A stretch of DNA of 64,000 nt from Megaustenia siamemsis (Eukaryota > Mollusca > Gastropoda > Stylommatophora > Ariophantidae), in NCBI GenBank assembly GCA_032433765.1, contig JAVIAB010000124.1, positions 94,143,345 through 94,207,344 on the forward strand. The letters run 5' to 3'. A program made the position numbers and the translations under genes. Shown here in pieces: positions 22,130 through 35,963 of this stretch (position 1 is the first letter of the stretch; the number at the start of each line of letters is the position of its first letter). Under the pieces are notes generated by a model. The model worked only from the letters and a program-made list of their open reading frames with translations. It searched no databases and was not told where the DNA came from.

Positions 22130-25100
22130 ACATTGTCTTTTCTAGACTCGACAGTAAAGTGATGAGACGGCATCAGCTAATTTGTGTAAATTAACTTCTT
22201 TGGACCTGTGATCTATAAAAATGTTTAGAAACATTAAATTGTTGATTATCAGCTAAGAAATATAATAATTTTTTTGAAGAATATATATTTAAATGTTGCA
22301 TAATATTTACATGCATGGTTCGTTCTAACATATCAAACTTAAATGCAAAAAAGTGATTCACCGTTGTATTGTAGATGAAAATGTTAATATAAACTTATAG
22401 GCTTCAGAAATTAAAAGTTAACTTGCTTTTTTTATAAGGGAAGCAACTCATTTTATATTAATATTTAAGAAATGTTTATGAGTCGATATATTGTAATTGT
22501 ATATTGTCAAAAGTTTTATTCTTTTGCATATTGTTTCCAAGAAAATTATTTTCTAGTATAATTTGCAAGGTCTTTGAAAATTTCTATAAGAAATTGCAAA
22601 TCATAAAGTATCAAAATAAAAGACATGTACCTTTCCTTAATGTGTGCTTGCAAATAATTATTTATATTTTCTCTCAAAAATTTAAAATTATCTTCCTTTG
22701 CTCACAGAAAAGTCAACTTCTGTCTTAAATAAGAAAACGAGCTGTATAAAATCCGATACAATGAACATATTTTTGAAGTTATATGAAATTGTATATAAAA
22801 TGTGTGTTATTTATCTAGATACTACTGCTGTTGGCTGGCTTGTATTAGGTAAAGAAGCTGTTCACACGATGAAGCTGTGATTACAGCATGTGTTCAAAAT
22901 ATCCAGCACAAGGCTGAAGATATTTTGAGACCTGTCTCTTACTATTTTCGAAAACCTTCTGGAACTATATATCAATCTTTCTTTAGCCTGAAGTATTGTC
23001 TGTAACTGCAATGTCGTTTCCTGTATAAATGTTACCAACTTTTGTCATTCTTGTAGTGGTGCATGTAGTTTTGTCGGTAGTGTTGTATTAATGGTATAAG
23101 TGGACTTTCCTCAGTCTACTATAGCCAGTGCATTCTTGAAATGCACGTCCCGCTGTCTGTGGCGCCTTTCCACTTGTACGTACATGTAGTTGAGGTACCG
23201 ATCTTGAATTTTGTAGACACGTGACTGTGGAGTCAATTGTGTCCTGTTCTAATGCGTATAATGATAACTTGTTCCCATCTATTCATATTATGAAAGGCAT
23301 CCTGATTTGGAGCATTTGATCTTCTGATTGATTTGGTTATCTGTATCTTATGATGGTATTTAACCGGCACATCTGGTTGTGTGCCTGTTACACCTTCTTT
23401 TGAAAGCTGTTCTGTTATCTTATTTCATGGTATTCCATAGTGAAATGGGATCCACTACAGGGCAATCCTGTGGTCCTTGTGGAGTTTAGTCAATAAAGTT
23501 TGCAGATGTAGAAACTTTCTGAATTGTAGTGCCTGGAGCACTGATCTTGCATCTGTCAAAAATTCTACAGGTTTGTGGGCTAAGATTACTGTTCAGGAGT
23601 TTTTTTTCGATTGCCAACTTTATTGCTTGCATTTCTGCATCGTAATTGTGTTAATATTTCCCTGTTGCTATCTTATCCATATCCCTAGTGTTATTTTGAG
23701 TACTCTATGTAGACCACTAGTCCCCGTTTCTTTTCTATATAATGATCGACTCACCGCACAAAGACATTATAAACACCCTATATAACAATTTTTACTACAA
23801 GTTTGATAAACTATTTAGAACTTGATTCTCAATAATTTAAAATTGAAAATGAATGACTGTCTATCTATTTTAATGCTTGAGATGTAATTGTCTATCGCTA
23901 TTTTCATAACAGGATTTTAAGCTGCTTTCATTTTCATATTAACATTATTAACCGTTTCTTTCTTAATAGATGACTTTTAAATGTACCTTTTTTCATACTA
24001 AGATTTTAAACTGCTTTTATCTTCATACTAGTATTTTAAATTGTCTCTCTGGACATATAGGATTTTCAAAAGGTTAACGTTTGATGCTAGAAATATAAAC
24101 TCTCTCAACTCTCTCAACTCCTACTTTATAATCTCTATCTATTAATGTTAGAAATTTAAAATGTCTATCTCTCATTCTCGTTCTTCTATCTCTATGTTAA
24201 TGTTTAATAATTATAACTGCATCTCTCTTTTTCGCTCTCTCTTAATGTTAGACTTTTAAACTGCCAATCTCCCGCACCAGTGACATGAATTATGTGCAAT
24301 TGTCTATCTCCAACTCCTCTCCCTTTTTCTACTACAATTTTGAAATTTCAACTGCATAGTATTTTCCTAGTTTGTTTTTAAACTTACTTCTCTCTCTCTC
24401 TCTCTCTCTCTCTAACATTGTCTTTTCTAGACTCTACAGTAAAGTAATGAGACGGCATCAGCTAATTTGTGTAAATTAACTTCTTTGGACCTGTGATCTA
24501 TAAAAATGTTTAGAAACATTAAATTGTTGATTATCAGCTAAGAAATATAATAATTTTTTTGAAGAATATATATTTAAATGTTGCATAATATTTACATGCA
24601 TGGTTCGTTCTAACATATCAAACTTAAATGCAAAAAAGTGATTCACCGTTGTATTGTAGATGAAAATGTTAATATAAACTTATAGGCTTCAGAAATTAAA
24701 AGTTAACTTGCTTTTTTATAAGGGAAGCAACTCATTTTATATTAATATTTAAGAAATGTTTATGAGTCGATATATTGTAATTGTATATTGTCAAAAGTTT
24801 TATTCTTTTGCATATTGTTTCCAAGAAAATTATTTTCTAGTATAATTTGCAAGGTCTTTGAAAATTTCTATAAGAAATTGCAAATCATAAAGTATCAAAA
24901 TAAAAGACATGTACCTTTCCTTAATGTGTGCTTGCAAATAATTATTTATATTTTCTCTCAAAAATTTAAAATTTATCTTCCTTTGCTCACAGAAAAGTCA
25001 ACTTCTGTCTTAAATAAGAAAACGAGCTGTATAAAATCCGATACAATGAACATATTTTTGAAGTTATATGAAATTGTATATAAAATGTGTGTTATTTATC

Positions 25101-26670
25101 TAGATACTACTGCTGTTGGCTGGCTTGTATTAGGTAAAGAAGCTGTTCACACGATGAAGCTGTGATTACAGCATGTGTTCAAAATATCCAGCACAAGGCT
25201 GAAGATATTTTGAGACCTGTCTCTTACTATTTTCGAAAACCTTCTGGAACTATATATCAATCTTTCTTTAGCCTGAAGTATTGTCTGTAACTGCAATGTC
25301 GTTTCCTGTATACATGTTACCAACTTTTGTCATTCTTGTAGTGGTGCATGTAGTTTTGTCGGTAGTGTTGTATTAATGGTATAAGTGGACTTTCCTCAGT
25401 CTACTATAGCCAGTGCATTCTTGAAATGCACGTCCCGCTGTCTGTGGCGCCTTTCCTCATATACGTACATGTAGTTGAGGTACCGATCTTGAATTTTGTA
25501 GACACGTGACTGTGGAGTCAATTGTGTCCTGTTCTAATGCGTATAATGATAACTTGTTCCCATCTATTCATATTATGAAAGGCATCCTGATTTGGAGCAT
25601 TTGATCTTCTGATTGATTTGGTTATCTGTATCTTATGATGGTATTTAACCGGCACATCTGGTTGTGTGCCTGTTACACCTTCTTTTGAAAGCTGTTCTGT
25701 TATCTTATTTCATGGTATTCCATAGTGAAATGGGATCCACTACAGGGCAATCCTGTGGTCCTTGTGGAGTTTAGTCAATAAAGTTTGCAGATGTAGAAAC
25801 TTTCTGAATTGTAGTGCCAGGAGCACTGATCTTGCATCTGTCAAAAAACTCCACAAGCTGTGTGGGCTAAGATTACTGTTCAGCAGTTTTTTTGTCTATT
25901 GCCAACTTTATTGCTTGCATTTCTGCATCGTAATTGTGTTAATATTTCCCTGTTGCTATCTCATTCATATCCCTAGTGTTATTTTTGAGTACTCTATGTA
26001 GACCACTAGTCCCCGTTTCTTTTTTATATAATGATCGACTCACCGCACAATGACATTATAAACACACTATATAACAATTTTTACTACAAGTTTGATAAAC
26101 TATTTAGAACTTGATTCTCAATAATTTAAAATTGAAAATGAATGACTGTCTATCTATTTGAATGCTTGAGATGTAATTGTCTATCGCTACTTTCATAACA
26201 GGATTTTAAGCTGCTTTCATTTTCAAATTAACATTATTAACCGTTTCTTTCTTAATAGATGACTTTTAAATGAACCTTTTTTCATACTAAGATTTTAATC
26301 TGCTTTTATCTTCATGCTAGTATTTTAAATTGTCTCTCTGGACATATAGGATTTTCAAAAGGTTAACGTTTGATCCTAGAAACATAAACTCTCTCAACTC
26401 TCTCAACTCCTACTTTATAATCTCTTTCTATTAATGCTAGAAATTTAAAATGTCTATCTCTCATTCTCGTTCTTCTATCTCTATGTTAATGTTTAATAAT
26501 TATAACTGCATCTCTCTTTTTCGCTCTCTCTTAATGTTAGACTTTTAAACTGCCAATCTCCCGCACCAGTGACATGAATTATATGCAATTGTCTATCTCC
26601 AACTCCTCTCCCTTTTTCTACTATAATTTTGAAATTTCAACTGCATAGTATTTTCCTAGTTTGTTTTTAT

Positions 26671-26719
<49 letters not shown>

Positions 26720-28972
26720 ACATTGTCTTTTCTAGACTCGACAGTGAAGTGATGAGACGGCATCAGCTAATTTGTGTAAATTAACTTCTTTGGACCTGTG
26801 ATCTATAAAAATGTATCTAAACATTAAATTGTTGATTATCAGCTAAGAAATATAATAATTTTTTGAAGAATATATATTTAAATGTTGCATAATATTTACA
26901 TGCATGGTTCGTTCTAACATATCAAACTTAAATGCAAAAAAGTGATTCACCGTTGTATTGTAGATGAAAATGTTAATATAAACTTATAGGCTTCAGAAAT
27001 TAAAAGTTAACTTACTTTTTTTTTATAAGGGAAGCAACTCATTTTATATTAATATTTAAGAATTGTTTATGAGTCGATATATTGTAATTGTAAATTGTCA
27101 AAAGTTTTATTCTTTTGCATATTGTTTCCAAGAAAATTATTTTCTAGTACAATTTGCAAGGTCTTTGAAAATTTCTATAAGAAATTGCAAATCATAAAGT
27201 ATCAAAATAAAAGACATGTACCTTTCCTTAATGTGTGCTTGCAAATAATTATTTATATTTTCTCTCAAAAATTTAAAGTTATCTTCCTTTGCTCACAGAA
27301 AAGTCAACTTCTGTCTTAAATAAGAAAACGAGCTGTATAAAATATGATACAGTGAACATATTTTTGAAATTATATGAAATTGTATATAAAATGTGTGTTA
27401 TTTATCTAGATACTACTGCTGTTGGCTGGCTTGTATTAGGTAAAGAAGCTGTTCACACGATGAAGCTGTGATTACAGCATGTGTTCAAAATATCCAGCAG
27501 AGGGCTGAAGATAATTTGAGACCTGTCTCTTACTATTTTCGAAAACCTTCTGGATCTATATATCAATCTTTCGTTAGCCTGAAGTATTGCCTGTAACTGC
27601 AATGTCGTTTCCTGTATAAATGTTACCGTCTTTTGTCATTCTTGTAGTGGTGCATGTAGTTTTGTCGGTAGTGTTGTATTAATGGTATAAGTGGACTTTC
27701 CTCAGTCTACTATATTCAGTGCATTCTTGAAATGCACGTCCCGCTGTCTGTGGCGCCTTTCCACTTGTACGTACATGTAGTTGAGGTACCGATCTTGAAT
27801 TTTGTAGACACGTGACTGTGGGGTCAATTGTGCCCTGTTCTAATGCGTATAATGATAACTTGTTCCCATCTATTCATATTATGAAAGGCATCCTGATTTG
27901 GAGCATTTGATCTTCTGATTGATTTGGTTATCTGTATCTTATGATGGTATGTAACCGGCACATCTGGTTGTGTGCCTGTTACACCTTCTTTTGAAAGCTG
28001 TTCTGTTATCTTATTTCATGGTATTCCATAGTGAAATGGTATCCACTACAGGGCAATCCTGTGGTCTTTGTAGAGTTCAGTCAATAAAGTTTGCAGATGT
28101 AGAAACTTTCTGGATTGCAGTGCCTGGAGCACTGATCTTGCATCTGTCAAAAATTCTACAGGTTGTGGGCTAAGATTACTGTTCAGGAGTTTTTTTTCGA
28201 TTGCCAACTTTATTGCTTGCATTTCTGCATCGTAATTGTGTTAATATTTCCCTGTTGCTATCTCATTCATATCCCTAGTGTTATTTTTGAGTACTCTATG
28301 TAGACCACTAGTCCCCGTTTCTTTTTTATATAATGATCGACTCACCGCACAATGACATTATAAACACCCTATATAACAATTTTTACTACAAGTTTGATAA
28401 ACTATTTAGAACTTGATTCTCAATAATTTAAAATTGAAAATGAATGACTGTCTATCTATTTGAATGCTTGAGATGTAATTGTCTATCGCTACTTTCATAA
28501 CAGGATTTTAAGCTGCTTTCATTTTCAAATTAACATTATTAACCGTTTCTTTCTTAATAGATGACTTTTAAATGAACCTTTTTTCATACTAAGATTTTAA
28601 TCTGCTTTTATCTTCATGCTAGTATTTTAAATTGTCTCTCTGGACATATAGGATTTTCAAAAGGTTAACGTTTGATGCTAGAAATATAAACTCTCTCAAC
28701 TCTCTCAACTCCTACTTTATAATCTCTTTCTATTAATGCTAGATATTTAAAATGTCTATCTCTCATTCTCGTTCTTCTATCTCTATGTTAATGTTTAATA
28801 ATTATAACTGCATCTCTCTTTTTCGCTCTCTCTTAATGTTAGACTTTTAAACTGCCAATCTCCCGCACCAGTGACATGAATTATATGCAATTGTCTATCT
28901 CCAACTCCTCTCCCTTTTTCTACTATAATTTTGAAATTTCAACTGCATAGTATTTTCCTAGTTTGTTTTTAT

Positions 28973-29023
<51 letters not shown>

Positions 29024-31279
29024 ACATTGTCTTTTCTAGACTCGACAGTGAAGTGATGAGACGGCATCAGCTAATTTGTGTAAATTAACTTCTTTGGACC
29101 TGTGATCTATAAAAATGTTTAGAAACATTAAATTGTTGATTATCAGCTAAGAAATATAATAATTTTTTGAAGAATATATATTTAAATGTTGCATAATATT
29201 TACATGCATGGTTCGTTCTAACATATCAAACTTAAATGCAAAAAAGTGATTCACCGTTGTATTGTAGATGAAAATGTTAATATAAACTTATAGGCTTCAG
29301 AAATTAAAAGTTAACTTGCTTTTTTTTATAAGGGAAGCAACTCATTTTATATTATTATTTAAGAATTGTTTATGAGTCGATATATTGTAATTGTAAATTG
29401 TCAAAAGTTTTATTCTTTTGCATATTGTTTCCAAGAAAATTATTTTCTAGTATAATTTGCAAGGTCTTTGAAAATTTCTATAAGAAATTGCAAATCATAA
29501 AGTATCAAAATAAAAGACATGTAACTTTCCTTAATGTGTGCTTGCAAATAATTATTTATATTTTCTCTCAAAAATTTAAAATTATCTTCCTTCGCTCACA
29601 GAAAAGTCAACTTCTGTCTTAAATAAGAAAACGAGCTGTAGAAAATCCGATACAATGAACATATTTTTGAAGTTATATGAAATTGTATATAAAATGTGTG
29701 TTATTTATCTAGATACTACTGCTGTTGGCTGGCTTGTATTAGGTAAAGAAGCTGTTCACACGATGAAGCTGTGATTACAGCATGTGTTCAAAATATCCAG
29801 CACAGGGCTGAAGATATTTTGAGACCTGTCTCTTACTATTTTCGAAAACCTTCTGGAACTATATATCAATCTTTCTTTAGCCTGAAGTATTGTCTGTAAC
29901 TGCAATGTCGTTTCCTGTATACATGTTACCAACTTTTGTCATTCTTGTAGTGGTGCATGTAGTTTTGTCGGTAGTGTTGTATTAATGGTATAAGTGGACT
30001 TTCCTCAGTCTACTATAGCCAGTGAATTCTTGAAATGCACGTCCCGCTGTCTGTGGCGCCTTTCCTCATATACGTACATGTAGTTGAGGTACCGATCTTG
30101 AATTTTGTAGGCACGTGACTGTGGAGTCAATTGTGTCCTGTTCTAATGCGTATAATGATAACTTGTTCCCATCTATTCATATTATGAAAGGCATCCTGAT
30201 TTGGAGCATTTGATCTTCTGATTGATTTGGTTATCTGTATCTTATGATGGTATTTAACCGGCACATCTGGTTGTGTGCCTGTTACAACTTCTTTTGAAAG
30301 CTGTTCTGTTCTCTTATTTCATGGTATTCCATAGTGAAATGGGATCCACTACAGGGCAATCCTGTGGTCCTTGTGGAGTTTAGTCAATAAAGTTTGCAGA
30401 TGTAGAAACTTTCTGAATTGTAGTGCCTGGAGCACTGATCTTGCATCTGTCAAAAAACTCCACAAGCTGTGTGGGCTAAGATTACTGTTCAGCAGTTTTT
30501 TTGTCTATTGCCAACTTTATTGCTTGCATTTCTGCATCGTAATTGTGTTAATATTTCCCTGTTGCTATCTCATTCATATCCCTAGTGTTATTTTTGAGTA
30601 CTCTATGTAGACCACTAGTCCCCGTTTCTTTTTTATATAATGATCGACTCACCGCACAATGACATTATAAACACACTATATAACAATTTTTACTACAAGT
30701 TTGATAAACTATTTAGAACTTGATTCTCAATAATTTAAAATTGAAAATGAATGACTGTCTATCTATTTGAATGCTTGAGATGTAATTGTCTATCGCTACT
30801 TTCATAACAGGATTTTAAGCTGCTTTCATTTTCAAATTAACATTATTAACCGTTTCTTTCTTAATAGATGACTTTTAAATGAACCTTTTTTCATACTAAG
30901 ATTTTAATCTGCTTTTATCTTCATGCTAGTATTTTAAATTGTCTCTCTGGACATATAGGATTTTCAAAAGGTTAACGTTTGATCCTAGAAACATAAACTC
31001 TCTCAACTCTCTCAACTCCTACTTTATAATCTCTTTCTATTAATGCTAGAAATTTAAAATGTCTATCTCTCATTCTCGTTCTTCTATCTCTATGTTAATG
31101 TTTAATAATTATAACTGCATCTCTCTTTTTCGCTCTCTCTTAATGTTAGACTTTTAAACTGCCAATCTCCCGCACCAGTGACATGAATTATATGCAATTG
31201 TCTATCTCCAACTCCTCTCCCTTTTTCTACTATAATTTTGAAATTTCAACTGCATAGTATTTTCCTAGTTTGTTTTTAT

Positions 31280-31330
<51 letters not shown>

Positions 31331-33587
31331 ACATTGTCTTTTCTAGACTCGACAGTGAAGTGATGAGACGGCATCAGCTAATTTGTGTAAATTAACTTCT
31401 TTGGACCTGTGATCTATAAAAATGTTTAGAAACATTAAATTGTTGATTATCAGCTAAGAAATATAATAATTTTTTGAAGAATATATATTTAAATGTTGCA
31501 TAATATTTACATGCATGGTTCGTTCTAACATATCAAACTTAAATGCAAAAAAGTGATTCACCGTTGTATTGTAGATGAAAATGTTAATATAAACTTATAG
31601 GCTTCAGAAATTAAAAGTTAACTTGCTTTTTTTTATAAGGGAAGCAACTCATTTTATATTAATATTTAAGAATTGTTTATGAGTCGATATATTGTAATTG
31701 TAAATTGTCAAAAGTTTTATTCTTTTGCATATTGTTTCCAAGAAAATTATTTTCTAGTATAATTTGCAAGGTCTTTGAAAATTTCTATAAGAAATTGCAA
31801 ATCATAAAGTATCAAAATAAAAGACATGTAACTTTCCTTAATGTGTGCTTGCAAATAATTATTTATATTTTCTCTCAAAAATTTAAAATTATCTTCCTTC
31901 GCTCACAGAAAAGTCAACTTCTGTCTTAAATAAGAAAACGAGCTGTAGAAAATCCGATACAATGAACATATTTTTGAAGTTATATGAAATTGTATATAAA
32001 ATGTGTGTTATTTATCTAGATACTACTGCTGTTGGCTGGCTTGTATTAGGTAAAGAAGCTGTTCACACGATGAAGCTGTGATTACAGCATGTGTTCAAAA
32101 TATCCAGCACAGGGCTGAAGATATTTTGAGACCTGTCTCTTACTATTTTCGAAAACCTTCTGGAACTATATATCAATCTTTCTTTAGCCTGAAGTATTGT
32201 CTGTAACTGCAATGTCGTTTCCTGTATACATGTTACCAACTTTTGTCATTCTTGTAGTGGTGCATGTAGTTTTGTCGGTAGTGTTGTATTAATGGTATAA
32301 GTGGACTTTCCTCAGTCTACTATAGCCAGTGAATTCTTGAAATGCACGTCCCGCTGTCTGTGGCGCCTTTCCTCATATACGTACATGTAGTTGAGGTACC
32401 GATCTTGAATTTTGTAGGCACGTGACTGTGGAGTCAATTGTGTCCTGTTCTAATGCGTATAATGATAACTTGTTCCCATCTATTCATATTATGAAAGGCA
32501 TCCTGATTTGGAGCATTTGATCTTCTGATTGATTTGGTTATCTGTATCTTATGATGGTATTTAACCGGCACATCTGGTTGTGTGCCTGTTACAACTTCTT
32601 TTGAAAGCTGTTCTGTTCTCTTATTTCATGGTATTCCATAGTGAAATGGGATCCACTACAGGGCAATCCTGTGGTCCTTGTGGAGTTTAGTCAATAAAGT
32701 TTGCAGATGTAGAAACTTTCTGAATTGTAGTGCCTGGAGCACTGATCTTGCATCTGTCAAAAAACTCCACAAGCTGTGTGGGCTAAGATTACTGTTCAGC
32801 AGTTTTTTTGTCTATTGCCAACTTTATTGCTTGCATTTCTGCATCGTAATTGTGTTAATATTTCCCTTTTGGTATCTTATCCTTATCCCTAGTGTTATTT
32901 TTGGGTACTCTATGTAAACCCCTAGCCCCCTTTCTTTTCTATATAATGATCAACTCACCGCACAAAGACATTATAAACACCCTATATAACACTTTTTACT
33001 TCAAGTTTGATAAACTATTTAGAACTTGATTCTCAATAATTTAAAATTGAAAATGAATGACTGTCTCTCTATTTTAATGCTTGAGATGTAATTGTCTATC
33101 GCTATTTTCATAACAGGATTTTAAGCTGCTTTCATTTTCATATTAGCATTATTAACCGTTTCATTCTTAATAGATGACTTTTAAATGTACCTTTTTTCAT
33201 ACTAAGATTTTAAACTGCTTTTATCTTCATGCTAGTATTTTAAATTGACTCTCACGACATATAGGATTTTCAAAAGGTTAACGTTTGATGCTAGAAATAT
33301 AAACTCTCTCAACTCTCTCAACTCCTACATTTTAATCTCTATCTATTGATGCTAGAAATTTAAAATGTCTATCTCTCATTCTCGTTCTTCTATCTCTATG
33401 TTAATGTTTAATAATTATAACTGCATCTCTCTTTTTCGCTCTCTCTTAATGTTATACGTTTAAACTGCCAATCTCCCGCTCCAGTGACATGAATTATTTG
33501 CAATTGTCTATCTCCAACTCCTCTCCTTTTTCTACTACAATTTTGAAATTTCAACTGCATAGTATTTTCCTAGTTTGTTTTTAAACT

Positions 33588-33646
<59 letters not shown>

Positions 33647-35030
33647 ACATTGTCTTTTCTAGACTCTACAGTGAAGTGATGAGACGGCATCAGCTAATTT
33701 GTGTAAATTAACTTCTTTGGACCTGTGATCTATAAAAATGTATCTAAACATTAAATTGTTGATTATCAGCTAAGAAATATAATAATTTTTTGAAGAATAT
33801 ATATTTAAATGTTGCATAATATTTACATGCATGGTTCGTTCTAACATATCAAACTTAAATGCAAAAAAGTGATTCACCGTTGTATTGTAGATGAAAATGT
33901 TAATATAAACTTATAGGCTTCAGAAATTAAAAGTTAACTTGCTTTTTTTATAAGGGAAGCAACTAATTTTATATTAATAATTAAGAATCGTTTATGAGTC
34001 GATATATTGTAATTGTAAATTGTCAAAAGTTTTATTCTTTTGCATATTGTTTCCAAGAAAATTATTTTCTAGTAAAATTTGCAAGATCTTTAACATTTCT
34101 ATAAGAAATTGCAAATCATAAAGTATCAAAATAAAAGACTTATACCCTTCTTTAATGTGTGCTTGCAAATAATTATTTATATTTTCTCTCAAAAATTTAA
34201 AGTTATCTTCCTTTGCTCACAGAAAAGTCAACTTCTGTCTTAAATAAGAAAACGAGCTGTATAAAATCCGATACAATGAACATATTTTTGAAGTTATATG
34301 AAATTGTATATAAAATGTGTGTTATTTATCTAGATACTACTGCTGTTGGCTGGCTTGTATTAGGTAAAGAAGCTGTTCACACGATGAAGCTGTGATTACA
34401 GCATGTGTTCAAAATATCCAGCACAAGGCTGAAGATATTTTGAGACCTGTCTCTTACTATTTTCGAAAACCTTCTGGAACTATATATCAATCTTTCTTTA
34501 GCCTGAAGTATTGTCTGTAACTGCAATGTCGTTTCCTGTATACATGTTACCAACTTTTGTCATTCTTGTAGTGGTGCATGTAGTTTTGTCGGTAGTGTTG
34601 TATTAATGGTATAAGTGGACTTTCCTCAGTCTACTATAGCCAGTGCATTCTTGAAATGCACGTCCCGCTGTCTGTGGCGCCTTTCCACTTGTACGTACAT
34701 GTAGATTAGGTACCGATCTTGAATTTTGTAGACACGTGACTGTGGAGTCAATTGTGTCCTGTTCTAATGCGTATAATGATAACTTGTTCCCATCTATTCA
34801 TATTATGAAAGGCATCCTGATTTGGAGCATTTGATCTTCTGATTGATTTGGTTATCTGTATCTTATGATGGTATTTAACCGGCACATCTGGTTGTGTGCC
34901 TGTTACACCTTCTTTTGAAAGCTGTTCTGTTCTCTTATTTCATGGTATTCCATAGTGAAATTGGATCCACAACAGGGCAATCCTGTGGTCTTTGTAGAGT
35001 TCAGTCAATAAAGTTTGCAGATGTAGAAAC

Positions 35031-35584
35031 TTTCTGGATTGCAGTGCCTGGAGCACTGATCTTGCATCTGTCAAAAACTCCACAGGCTGTGGGCTAAGAT
35101 TACTGTTCAGCAGTTTTTCTATTTCCAACTTTATTGCTTGCATTTCTGCATTGTAATTTTGTTAATATTTCCCTGTTTCTATCTTATCCATATTCCTAGT
35201 GTTATTTTTTGAGTACTTTATGTAGACCCATAGTGCCCCTTTCTTTTCTATATATTGTTCGAGTCTAATAAACTAAGGTACAGGCTAGGAATGCATGCAC
35301 TTGTAGAAACTTTCTGGATTGCAGTGCCTGGAGCACTGATCTTGCATCTGTCAAAAACTCCACAGGCTGTGGGCTAAGATTACTGTTCAGCAGTTTTTCT
35401 ATTTCCAACTTTATTGCTTGCATTTCTGCATTGTAATTTTGTTAATATTTCCCTGTTTCTATCTTATCCATATTCCTAGTGTTATTTTTTGAGTACTTTA
35501 TGTAGACCCATAGTGCCCCTTTCTTTTCTATATATTGTTCGAGTCTAATAAACTAAGGTACAGGCTAGGAATGCATGCACTTGT
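35031..35584. repeat. 270-bp tandem duplication at the array edge
   Basis: The block starting gtagaaactttctggattgc and ending ggaatgcatgcacttgt occurs twice (35033 and 35303 starts) and looks nearly identical. It holds the RNase H remnant of the last array unit plus about 60 bases of flank (cgagtctaataaactaagg), so the duplication crosses the array boundary. Confidence 0.9.
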
Positions 35585-35788
35585 GGCGTGCTGGCAATAA
35601 AAAGCTATACATGTGGATGGGGATTATGTTGAATGATACCTATGTTTACATGACATATCCTTATATACTGTACACATTTAATACTTTTTGAATTAGCGGG
35701 TTCCCAAGAAAACCGATACGGTGCATCACTTTCAGAAAGCACTAAGTATTTGTAAGAAAACGCTGTGTGATGTGTTTAATGTACACAC

Positions 35789-35963
35789 CTAACAGACTGG
35801 CGTTCACCGAATCTTCGAAACCTTGTTTTACGAAGCAGATAATGTTAATGATGTTTGTGACGATACCAAAAACATTAATTATCTGACACACAGTACAGTA
35901 GGAAACCAATGTATAGATTATCATTGCATTGTTACTTATTATGGGCATTTCTTCTGAAGGCAT
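35789..35963 (-). pseudogene. Orphan GPCR exon 1 (TM1), paralogue C
   Basis: Minus strand ATG at 35963, then 58 codons ending SLL, then one base and a splice donor AG|GTGTGT. The peptide starts MPSEEMPIISNNAMIIYT and contains one membrane segment, with the ICFVKQGFEDSVN motif after it. Length, phase (1) and motifs are the same as exon 1 of gene A (48350-48524) and of paralogue B (62917-63091). No exon 2 or 3 follows: about 200 bases downstream the 270-bp duplication and the 2.3-kb satellite array begin, and no such exon is visible below 13.9 kb. It could still be used if its partner exons lie outside the window. Confidence 0.75.

Larger units (their letters stand above)
13934..35275. repeat. 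2.3-kb satellite array: nine full units plus a partial tenth
   Basis: Using atgtag(t/a)t as a register mark, units start at 13944, 16251, 18571, 20889, 23184, 25469, 27775, 30078, 32385 and 34699, with spacings of 2307, 2320, 2318, 2295, 2285, 2306, 2303, 2307 and 2314. Each unit has three parts. First is a degenerate H-family LINE segment on minus (RNase H remnant with FLTDARSVLQAL, C-terminal segment FKIG-type, 3' end aacgaaag). Second is AT-rich sequence with an atgctagaaatttaaaatgt-like motif several times. Third is a (CT)n tract. Length changes come mainly from (CT)n and poly-T runs. Small frames inside (74 to 125 codons, several using non-ATG starts) are AT-rich chance frames. Confidence 0.95.

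Noticed and set aside
15571..34395. Repeated small frames in the 2.3-kb array (about 74, 60 and 125 codons; SKVLFFCILFPRKLFS..., LTEKSTSVLNKK...)
   Set aside because: They are AT-rich and several begin with non-ATG codons. They are joined or split by single-base differences between units. They are conserved only because the whole unit is, so there is no sign of selection.
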